Origin: UBA12474 sp964549625
GTDB taxonomy: Bacteria; Babelota; Babeliae; Babelales; Babelaceae
NCBI GenBank assembly: GCA_964549625.1
Contig: CAZJVA010000001.1
Location: 124,001 to 188,000, forward strand
Length of the DNA: 64,000 bases
Direction of reading: 5' to 3'
Below are positions 7,357-13,539 of the stretch, in pieces. The notes below the pieces were generated by a model. The model saw only the letters and a list, made by a program, of their open reading frames with translations, was not told the origin of the DNA and did no database searches. The position numbers and the translations under genes were made by a program. The first letter of the stretch is position 1. Each line of letters opens with the position of its first letter.

Positions 7357-9541
7357 AAATGGTAGCTGTTTTCATTTCTTCTTCATTGGATAAAAATGCA
7401 ATGAAAGCTTTGCGTGTTTCAGGAGATGCGAACCACCATTGTGCGGAACCTTCTTTAAGAACGAAGGTGCGAACAAATTCATTTGTTTTAGGTTGTAAAA
7501 CTTCAACAAAGTAGTTTTTGAATATTCCGTTAGTCAGCTCTTCAGCTTGTGTTGGCGCCTGGGTATGTGTTATAACAAGTGCGTTGACTTCTGGTTGTTT
7601 GGCGAGCTTAAGGCAGGTATCGAGTATAATTTCTCCTGCGGCTTCTTCTACCGTTCCCTTGACCGCTTCGTCCATAAATACGAACACGCGCGTCCCTGTG
7701 GTTAGATTTGCCACAGTTTTACACAAAGAATCGATACGGAGCTTTTCTGCCATGAATGAAGACAAGTCTTGGGCAACATCTTCTTGTTCGTTAAATGCTG
7801 CAACTATTTGGTGATATGGCGCAATGCGAAACTCTTGGGCAAAGGCTATGCCGAGTGTTTGGCTCAAAATGATATTAAAAATGATGCCTTTGGTGTTGGT
7901 CGATTTGCCTGAACCGTTTGGCCCAGTAAATAGCAGGCCGCGAGTATTTTCAGGAAGTAGCTCTATCGAGTTGAGAACAGCCTTGTGGGTTGCTACAAGT
8001 GGATTCCAAAAGTTTGTTGCGATAAGTGTTGGGCGGCTTGATTCATCGTACAAGGCAAATGAAACAGGGAGGTTTTCTGCAAGAGCCTGGTCCATGGTTG
8101 TCGCAGCGGAGACAATGGTATCGAGCATTCCTACCTCGTAAAGCGGTAATGAAATCTGCGTCTTGAAGGCCTCGAGTTGTTTATTCGTAGCAAGTATTTG
8201 TCCCCAATCTGTTGCTAAAGAAAATCCTTTATTTATCCAGCGGTCTGTTTCTAGTGTTTTTATCAGTTGTTCGAGGTTGATGTTGCCAGTGAAGAAGAGG
8301 TCGTCGAGCGAATTGTTGTAGCGCAACGGTGTCTCTGCGATTAGATTGTGAATAGCTTTGTATGCTTTGATGATTTGGGCTGCAGCGTGAAGCTTGGTGT
8401 GAAAGTTTTTTAAGGTTGAGGCAAAGCGCTTGTTCTCTTGGAAAACCAAGTATGCAAGACGCGCTGAGCCAAAATCAAAGTAAGCAGCTGGAAGGATTCC
8501 CAGAAGCTTGGATATTGTTTTGATACCTACCTTTTTAATAGGATTTTGGGGCTTTTTGCCATCGGTCATTTTAAATTCGAGGCCTAGAGCAATATCTCCC
8601 CATGATATATGTTCTTTTCCTGTTGGGACCGGATAGAATACGTTTCCGTCGGTCTGTTCAGTGAGTATATTTGTACGTGGATTGTGTTGATGTACAAGAT
8701 CCCAAAAACCTTTTGTGCAAGTATTCCGTATGATTTCTGGGGCGTTTGCAAGCGTTTTTGGCAGGCTACCTGCTTGATCGTAGGCTAGAGCGACTTCACC
8801 AGTGAGGCGTTGCCATGCTTGTATCGGAACAAAGCCGAGCAAAGTAAGTGCTCTTGTGCATAGATAAAAAGAATCGAGGCCGAGGCGAGACTTGTTGAGT
8901 GAGTTAAATGCAGCAGACTTGAAGTAGTATGCATTTAATGCTTCTTCTTCTACTGGACTAAATACTTTGAAGTAGTTGAGAAAGATACGCTCGTTTTCTG
9001 CGATTATATTGAGCTGTGTTTGGATTTTTGTTCGTAGCTCTGGGTTTTTCAGTAGAAAACGGACTTCTTGTTGCCGCTGTTCTAGGGTTGCTTGATCACT
9101 TGTCGGGGCACTAAAGATGATTGTTTTACAGATATTGCCCACGTGTGTTTTGGTTTGGAAGAGGTGCTTAAGTGAGTGAGTTGGGTGGCTTGTTGTTCCA
9201 GTTAAAACGTTGAGCTTTTGTAGGTCTTTTAGTGAGCAGGTTTTAGGTGTTGGCTGTTGAGCTTGGTCTACAATTAGTGGGAGCAGTGTTAGGTATGTTT
9301 TAGCAATTTCATCGCTTTCGAGCGGTTGCAGGTTTAAATCAATCGTTTGGTTGTTCGGCGCTGGATTGCTGTTTTGGGCTTCTAGGTTTATCGTGTGTTT
9401 TGCCTGTTCATTTTGTTTTTGTTTATCAATGTATTCACTAAGTATAATAGGGCTAAGATCTTCAAAGATATTAGCATGCGCGTAATTAACGCCTACAAGG
9501 CATGTTGCGAGCCAAAGAAGCTGGGTTGTCTTGCGAATCAT
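7355..9541 (-). CDS. MutS-type ATPase carrying a signal peptide
   Basis: 728 residues. The C-terminal domain matches the MutS/MutS2 ABC-type ATPase: a TGPNGSGKST Walker A (Lys546), a Walker B ending MDEAVKGT (Asp624, Glu625) and a following VITHT. Upstream helices (about 360-480) resemble the MutS core and lever region. The MutS mismatch-recognition N-domain is not recognisable. The first 23 residues are instead a textbook signal peptide: basic start, hydrophobic LLWLATCLVGV and an AHA cleavage site. The ATG follows a GGGGGG ribosome site. The mature protein would therefore be outside the cytoplasm, which does not fit known MutS function. The C-terminal Smr nuclease domain of MutS2 is absent. 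The ATPase family call is firm; role and substrate are unknown. Confidence 0.82.
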   Translation of the reverse strand: MIRKTTQLLWLATCLVGVNYAHANIFEDLSPIILSEYIDKQKQNEQAKHTINLEAQNSNPAPNNQTIDLNLQPLESDEIAKTYLTLLPLIVDQAQQPTPKTCSLKDLQKLNVLTGTTSHPTHSLKHLFQTKTHVGNICKTIIFSAPTSDQATLEQRQQEVRFLLKNPELRTKIQTQLNIIAENERIFLNYFKVFSPVEEEALNAYYFKSAAFNSLNKSRLGLDSFYLCTRALTLLGFVPIQAWQRLTGEVALAYDQAGSLPKTLANAPEIIRNTCTKGFWDLVHQHNPRTNILTEQTDGNVFYPVPTGKEHISWGDIALGLEFKMTDGKKPQNPIKKVGIKTISKLLGILPAAYFDFGSARLAYLVFQENKRFASTLKNFHTKLHAAAQIIKAYKAIHNLIAETPLRYNNSLDDLFFTGNINLEQLIKTLETDRWINKGFSLATDWGQILATNKQLEAFKTQISLPLYEVGMLDTIVSAATTMDQALAENLPVSFALYDESSRPTLIATNFWNPLVATHKAVLNSIELLPENTRGLLFTGPNGSGKSTNTKGIIFNIILSQTLGIAFAQEFRIAPYHQIVAAFNEQEDVAQDLSSFMAEKLRIDSLCKTVANLTTGTRVFVFMDEAVKGTVEEAAGEIILDTCLKLAKQPEVNALVITHTQAPTQAEELTNGIFKNYFVEVLQPKTNEFVRTFVLKEGSAQWWFASPETRKAFIAFLSNEEEMKTATI

Positions 9542-9655
9542 AAATCCCCCCGGATTGATCGAAGAAAAACGGTAATAGTTATCGATTTAGATATATTTCG
9601 CTTGCAAGTAAGAGATGACTTGTGAGCGCGGGTATTGTTTGTTTATAGTTTATAC

Positions 9656-9686
9656 ATTATAGGCGAAGGTTTTTTTAGAAAGTCTA
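9656..9686 (-). promoter_or_regulatory. Candidate promoter for the MutS-like gene
   Basis: On the minus strand a perfect TATAAT (9656-9661) is preceded at 19 bases by TAGACT (9681-9686), leaving a leader of about 110 bases before the ATG at 9541. The -10 box is convincing; the -35 box and spacing are weak. Confidence 0.35.
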
Positions 9687-9831
9687 CCGCATATATATCC
9701 CTGCATGGATCATCGTACAAAGAGGAATTTTTTTGTCTAGCGGTGGGTGCGATTTTTCCTTTTCATTTTTTAAAAAGCACGGTAGTATTGCTCCGAGCGA
9801 AGTGGTCGCACTATCTTTCGTGATTTAAATA

Positions 9832-9859
9832 TTGAAATTCCCCGGAAAAGCATTAGAAT
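9832..9859 (+). promoter_or_regulatory. Promoter of the tRNA-rpmG-secE cluster
   Basis: TTGAAA (9832-9837), a 16-base spacer and TAGAAT (9854-9859) form a good housekeeping-type promoter. The expected start near 9866 is about ten bases before the first tRNA. Confidence 0.65.
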
Positions 9860-9875
9860 AAACCTGTATGTGCAC

Positions 9876-9961
9876 GGCGAGATACCCAAGTGGCCAACGG
9901 GGGCGGACTGTAAATCCGCTGGCTTAAGCCTTCGTAGGTTCGAATCCTACTCTCGCCACCA
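9876..9961 (+). tRNA. tRNA-Tyr (GUA)
   Basis: The acceptor arms GGCGAGA and TCTCGCC pair perfectly, CCA is encoded, the anticodon loop CTGTAAA gives GUA, and a long variable arm makes it class II as expected for bacterial tRNA-Tyr. It is the first gene of the cluster. Confidence 0.97.
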
Positions 9962-9967
9962 TGATTC

Positions 9968-10045
9968 GCGGGAATAGCTCAATTTGGCTAGAGCGACAGC
10001 CTTCCAAGCTGTAGGTTGCGGGTTCGAGCCCCGTTTCCCGCTCCA
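9968..10045 (+). tRNA. tRNA-Gly (UCC)
   Basis: The acceptor GCGGGAA pairs with TTCCCGC, the anticodon loop CTTCCAA gives UCC, and CCA is encoded. It follows tRNA-Tyr after six bases. Confidence 0.97.
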
Positions 10046-10068
10046 TGAGCGTTCTATTCTTGACGTTT

Positions 10069-10144
10069 GCTGGCGTAGCTCAGTTGGTAGAGCAGCTGAT
10101 TTGTAATCAGCAGGTCATCGGTTCAAGTCCGATCGCCAGCTCCA
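10069..10144 (+). tRNA. tRNA-Thr (UGU)
   Basis: The acceptor GCTGGCG pairs with CGCCAGC, the anticodon loop TTTGTAA gives UGU, and CCA is encoded. A run of T residues directly follows the CCA end and could cause partial termination. Confidence 0.96.
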
Positions 10145-10152
10145 TTTTTTTG

Positions 10153-10181
10153 TTGTCAAAAGCTTTCAATTAGATTACCAT
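10153..10181 (+). promoter_or_regulatory. Possible internal promoter before tRNA-Thr (GGU)
   Basis: TTGTCA (10153-10158), 17 bases and TACCAT (10176-10181) resemble a promoter in the only sizeable gap of the tRNA run. It would serve tRNA-Thr(GGU), rpmG, tRNA-Trp and secE-nusG. The -10 box matches consensus at four of six bases. Confidence 0.4.
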
Positions 10182-10198
10182 AGGCAAGAGGGTAATGG

Positions 10199-10275
10199 GC
10201 CCACGTAGCTCAGTTGGTTAGAGCACTTCCTTGGTAAGGGAGAGGTCACCGGTTCGAATCCGGTCGCGGGCTCCA
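10199..10275 (+). tRNA. tRNA-Thr (GGU)
   Basis: The D, anticodon and T arms are regular, the loop TTGGTAA gives GGU, and CCA is encoded. The acceptor arms GCCCACG and CGCGGGC pair except for an A-C mismatch at the fifth pair. Otherwise it looks functional. Confidence 0.95.
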
Positions 10276-10313
10276 AACAGGTTCATGGTGATTCAAAGCA
10301 AAATAGGTTCAAA

Positions 10314-10472
10314 ATGGCTAAGGATAGAGTCGTCTCTCATCTTTCGTGTGAGAAGTGTCGTATGCGCAACTATACGCAGATTGTTTCTAAAAAGCGCAAG
10401 CTTGGCGATCTTAAGTTGAGTAAACATTGTCCGCGTTGCCGCGAACATACACTCCATAAAGAGACGAAGTAG
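10314..10472 (+). CDS. rpmG: 50S ribosomal protein L33
   Basis: A 52-residue basic protein of the large subunit. CEKC near the N-terminus and CPRC near the C-terminus supply the four zinc ligands of the Cys-containing L33 type. The segment KKRKLGDLKLSKHCPRC is typical of L33. It lies between two tRNA genes, tRNA-Thr(GGU) and tRNA-Trp, a common arrangement upstream of secE, and is transcribed with them. Confidence 0.93.
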   Translation: MAKDRVVSHLSCEKCRMRNYTQIVSKKRKLGDLKLSKHCPRCREHTLHKETK

Positions 10473-10483
10473 GTAGTATGGAT

Positions 10484-10559
10484 AGGCCAGTAGCTCCAAC
10501 GGTAGAGCAGCAGACTCCAAATCTGCGTGTTGGGGGTTCGAATCCCTCCTGGCCTGCCA
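10484..10559 (+). tRNA. tRNA-Trp (CCA)
   Basis: The acceptor AGGCCAG pairs with CTGGCCT, the anticodon loop CTCCAAA gives CCA, and the terminal CCA is encoded. It sits 11 bases after rpmG and 19 bases before secE, the classical position. Confidence 0.97.
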
Positions 10560-10578
10560 GTTTTTCTTGGGGTGTGAA

Positions 10579-10773
10579 ATGGTAAAAGATATCACAAAAT
10601 TTTTCGGCGAAGTTCGTGTTGAGTTGCGTCGAGTTGAGTGGCCAAGCTTTGAAGAGTTTAAGGGTGCAACGATGGTTGTGCTTTTTCTTTTGCTTATCTT
10701 TTCTATTTATTTAGGTACGGTTGATCGCATGCTTCTCGCGCTTGAGCGGGCGTTCTTGGCGTTCACTATTTAG
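10579..10773 (+). CDS. secE: Preprotein translocase subunit SecE
   Basis: SecE clamps the SecY channel in the inner membrane. This is the short, single-spanning form (64 residues): an amphipathic helix with the conserved ELRRVEWPS segment followed by one transmembrane helix. ATG 10579 is chosen over an upstream TTG because GGGGTG sits at ribosome-site distance and the conserved part begins at MVKDITKFF. It is followed by nusG, as in most bacteria. Confidence 0.93.
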   Translation: MVKDITKFFGEVRVELRRVEWPSFEEFKGATMVVLFLLLIFSIYLGTVDRMLLALERAFLAFTI

Positions 10774-10786
10774 GTGTATTTTACTT

Positions 10787-11308
10787 ATGAAACGGTGGTA
10801 TGTAATTCAGGTGCAGGTTGGCGGTGAAGAGGTTGTTAAGGCCGATTTAACCAAGCGCATCGATGAAGAAGGGTTTTCTGAGCTTTTTGGTCAGATATTG
10901 ATTCCTTCGGCAAAGGTTCGCCAGTTTTTTGGCGAGGATGGTGCGAGCGAAGATCAGCAGCTGTTTCCTGGTTATATGCTTTTGGAAATGGATGCGCAAC
11001 CAGAGGCAGTTCGTGCTGTTCTGGTTACGCCTCGTGTTGTCCGTTTTCTTGGTGGGGTTAATCCGGTAGCTCTTTCTCAGGAAGAGGTTGATCGTATCCT
11101 TTCTCAGATGCGCGGCGAGGTTGTGTTCTCTGTGGATAAGAACCAATTTGAAGTCGGGCGTGAAGTTGAGATAGGAGATGGTGCTTTTTCTGGCTTCGTT
11201 GGGCTAATCGACTCTATTGATGAAGAAAACGAGAAGTTGACCGTTATGGTCAGTATTTTTGGGAGGATGACTCCCGTCGAGTTGCGATTCGACCAAGTCA
11301 AGCGTTAG
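10787..11308 (+). CDS. nusG: Transcription termination/antitermination factor NusG
   Basis: NusG binds RNA polymerase and couples it to Rho or the ribosome. The 173-residue protein starts with MKRWYVIQV, the family's conserved opening; the open frame extends further upstream into secE but that part is not conserved. The NGN domain occupies about the first 110 residues, and the KOW motif (VEIGDGAFSGFVG) lies near 125-140. It ends in the usual V-L-F-D-Q-V-type strand. Confidence 0.95.
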   Translation: MKRWYVIQVQVGGEEVVKADLTKRIDEEGFSELFGQILIPSAKVRQFFGEDGASEDQQLFPGYMLLEMDAQPEAVRAVLVTPRVVRFLGGVNPVALSQEEVDRILSQMRGEVVFSVDKNQFEVGREVEIGDGAFSGFVGLIDSIDEENEKLTVMVSIFGRMTPVELRFDQVKR

Positions 11309-11323
11309 TGTAGGTGGGTTTTT

Positions 11324-11749
11324 ATGGCAAAGAAAATAAAAGCCATTGTGCGCTTGCAGATTGCTGGTGGAGCGGCTACGCCTGCGCCTCCAGTCGGTTC
11401 TGTGCTGGGTCCTCATGGTATAAATATGATGGATTTTTGCAAGCAGTTCAATGCAAAATCGTCTGATAGAAAAGGTCAGACGGTTCCGGTTGTGATAACG
11501 ATTTATCAGGATCGTTCGTTTGATTTTATTTTAAAAACTCAGCCAGTTTCTGAGTTGATTAAGAATAAATGTCGTATCGAAAAAGGTTCTTCTCGCCCAC
11601 ACGAGCAGAAGGTAGCAAAAATAAAATGGGCTGATGTTGAAGAGATAGCGAAGATCAAGATGCCTGATCTTAACGCCGTTGACATCGAGGCTGCGAAAAA
11701 AATTGTTGCTGGTAGTGCTCGCAGTATGGGTGTTGAGGTAATCGATTAG
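11324..11749 (+). CDS. rplK: 50S ribosomal protein L11
   Basis: L11 forms the GTPase-associated stalk base with 23S rRNA. The 141 residues are standard length. The N-terminal Pro-rich GGAATPAPPVGSVLGPHG loop and the C-terminal rRNA-binding domain (GSARSMGVEV) are present. Part of the nusG-rplKAJL-rpoBC operon. Confidence 0.97.
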   Translation: MAKKIKAIVRLQIAGGAATPAPPVGSVLGPHGINMMDFCKQFNAKSSDRKGQTVPVVITIYQDRSFDFILKTQPVSELIKNKCRIEKGSSRPHEQKVAKIKWADVEEIAKIKMPDLNAVDIEAAKKIVAGSARSMGVEVID

Positions 11750-11759
11750 GAATAGGGTT

Positions 11760-12449
11760 ATGGCCAATCGAGGAAAAAAATACAAAAAGGCGCTAGAAGC
11801 ACTGGGTGAGAAAAAGGTTTTCTCATTGCGGGAGGGTTTGGCGAAACTGAAAAGTGTCGCGTATGCCCGTTTTGATGAGTCTTTAACAGTTGATGTTAAT
11901 CTTGGGATCGATCCAACTAAGGGCGATCAGGTTGTTCGTGGCAATTTAGTGTTGCCTCATGGTACTGGTAAGCGGTCTTGTGTTTTGGTTTTTGCCAAGG
12001 GCGAGTATGCTGAGCAGGCGGAACGTGCAGGAGCTGACTACGTTGGCGCCGAAGATCTTATTGAAAAGATCAGCGGCGGCTGGGTTGATTTTGACTATGC
12101 AGTTGCAACACCTGATTTGATGGGTCTTGTGGGTAAGGTGGCGAAAAAGCTAGGACCCCTTGGTTTGTTGCCTAACAAGAAGTTGGGCACCGTTACCTTT
12201 GACGTTGAGTCAGTTGTTTCAGGTCTCAAGAAGGGGTTGGTGTTTTTCCGCAATGACAAGCAAGGGCTGGTGCACTTTATGTGTGGCAAGCTTTCGTTTG
12301 GCGAAGAACAATTGTACGAGAACGTTGTTGCGTTCATACGCTCTTTATCAGCGGCAAAGCCTCCAGCAGCTAAAGGTAAGTTCATTAAAAAGGTAGTTGT
12401 TACCTCGACGATGGGCCCTGGTTTGCAGATCGCAGTAGAAGAATTATAG
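11760..12449 (+). CDS. rplA: 50S ribosomal protein L1
   Basis: L1 forms the mobile stalk at the E site and often represses its own operon. The 229-residue protein has the conserved DVNLGIDPTKGDQVVRG, the LGPLGLLPNKKLGTV segment and the C-terminal TSTMGPGLQI. Ten bases separate it from rplK. Confidence 0.97.
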   Translation: MANRGKKYKKALEALGEKKVFSLREGLAKLKSVAYARFDESLTVDVNLGIDPTKGDQVVRGNLVLPHGTGKRSCVLVFAKGEYAEQAERAGADYVGAEDLIEKISGGWVDFDYAVATPDLMGLVGKVAKKLGPLGLLPNKKLGTVTFDVESVVSGLKKGLVFFRNDKQGLVHFMCGKLSFGEEQLYENVVAFIRSLSAAKPPAAKGKFIKKVVVTSTMGPGLQIAVEEL

Positions 12450-12468
12450 GCACTGTAGCGAGGTTAGA

Positions 12469-12987
12469 ATGAATCGACAAGAAAAAGAGTTGCTTGTTTC
12501 CAATCTGCGCGAGCAGTTTACTGGTAGTCAGGCGGCGTTTCTCGTGGGTGTGCAGGGGTTGACGGTTGCGCAAATGCAGCAGCTGCGACGTTCGGTGCGC
12601 GAAAAAGATGGTTCGATGCTTGTGGCGAAAAATACGCTTTTAACACTTGCAGCGGGCGAGGTTGAAGGTGTTGATGTTTTGCGTCCTCATTTTCGTTCTC
12701 AGATTGCTATAGTTTTTGCAAAATCAGATGTGCCAGGTGTAGCAAAGGTTTTGTTTGATGCTTCCAAAGATATGGAGCGTTTGAAACCTTCTGTTGGCTA
12801 TTTTGAGGGTGCACTGTTAACGAAACAGACCGTTGAGTTTTTGGCAACGTTGCCACCTCGAGAGGTTTTGTTGGCACAGGTTTGTGCTGGAATACAGGCG
12901 CCTATCACCGGATTTGTTTCGGTGTTGCATCAGATGGTTGCGCGTTTGTTGTATGTCTTAAAACAAGCATCAGAAAAGCAATCTTAG
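12469..12987 (+). CDS. rplJ: 50S ribosomal protein L10
   Basis: L10 anchors the L7/L12 dimers on the ribosome. The 172-residue protein has the N-terminal rRNA-binding domain with the LRRSVREK and VAKNTLL segments, and the C-terminal helix for L12 binding. Twenty bases separate it from rplA, and the pair with rplL is conserved. Confidence 0.95.
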   Translation: MNRQEKELLVSNLREQFTGSQAAFLVGVQGLTVAQMQQLRRSVREKDGSMLVAKNTLLTLAAGEVEGVDVLRPHFRSQIAIVFAKSDVPGVAKVLFDASKDMERLKPSVGYFEGALLTKQTVEFLATLPPREVLLAQVCAGIQAPITGFVSVLHQMVARLLYVLKQASEKQS

Positions 12988-13064
12988 AGAGAATAACAGG
13001 CTTTTTGCCAGATAGAGTATGTCAATACAAAGTTTGTGTGATTTTTTAATTTGTGGAGAAACAG

Positions 13065-13442
13065 ATGGCTTCTAAAACATTAGAGCAATTGATTGATCAA
13101 ATAGGTGCGCTTACCGTTATCGAATTGGCTGATTTGGTAAAGGCGCTTGAAGAAAAATTTGGCGTTTCAGCAGCAGCTCCAGTTGCAGCAGCTCCAGCGG
13201 CAGCGGCAGCACCAGCAGCAGAAGAAAAAAGCGAATTCAAGGTTGAGTTGGTTGATAGCGGTGCAGACAAGATGAAGGTTATCAAAGCACTTCGTACCGT
13301 TAATAAAGACCTTTCCTTGATGGATGCTAAGAAGGTTGTTGAAAGTGCTCCAGTTGTAATCGCTGAGAATGTTAAGACTGAAGATGCCAAGAAAATGCAG
13401 AGCGAATTAGAAGCTGCAGGCGCGAAGGTTAAGCTTTCTTAA
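13065..13442 (+). CDS. rplL: 50S ribosomal protein L7/L12
   Basis: This stalk protein recruits translational GTPases. The 125 residues consist of an N-terminal dimerisation domain, an Ala/Pro-rich hinge around residues 42-54 and the compact C-terminal domain ending in KSELEAAGAKVKL-like residues. ATG 13065 follows GGAGAA at correct spacing, so the in-frame GTG at 13053 is rejected. Confidence 0.96.
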   Translation: MASKTLEQLIDQIGALTVIELADLVKALEEKFGVSAAAPVAAAPAAAAAPAAEEKSEFKVELVDSGADKMKVIKALRTVNKDLSLMDAKKVVESAPVVIAENVKTEDAKKMQSELEAAGAKVKLS

Positions 13443-13461
13443 TTGAAAACGACTTACTTAA

Positions 13462-13505
13462 CTGCATGAGCGTACTTAGGGTACGCTCATGCAGCGTTTG
13501 TGTTT
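13462..13505 (+). terminator. Hairpin between rplL and rpoB (attenuator-like)
   Basis: Perfect 14-bp arms 13462-13475 and 13481-13494 with a five-base loop are followed by the T-rich CGTTTGTGTTT. It resembles a leaky terminator or an RNase processing site, in the position where Escherichia coli has its rplL-rpoB attenuator. It would let polymerase genes be expressed below the L7/L12 level. Confidence 0.65.
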
Positions 13506-13539
13506 AAATAGAATAATTGAGAAACGGAGGAGCGGTCTG

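Larger units (their letters stand above)
9542..9875. other. Intergenic stretch between the MutS-like gene and the tRNA cluster
   Basis: About 330 bases with no supportable gene. It holds the candidate leftward promoter of the MutS-like gene and the rightward tRNA promoter. A 62-codon open frame at 9635-9823 has no ribosome site and no protein-like composition, and I do not count it as a gene. Confidence 0.6.

Noticed and set aside
9635..9823. 62-codon ORF in the spacer before the tRNA cluster
   Set aside because: No ribosome site, unusual composition and overlap with promoter-like sequence.
10293..10595. Minus-strand ORF of 100 codons across rpmG and tRNA-Trp
   Set aside because: It runs antisense through a tRNA and rpmG; such ORFs are a common artefact of tRNA sequences.
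13167..13230. Repetitive GCA/GCT-rich run inside rplL
   Set aside because: It encodes the normal Ala/Pro-rich hinge of L7/L12, not an independent repeat.
13489..13539. Upstream ATG extension of rpoB
   Set aside because: The ATG lies in the hairpin; the GGAGG-preceded ATG at 13540 matches the family start.
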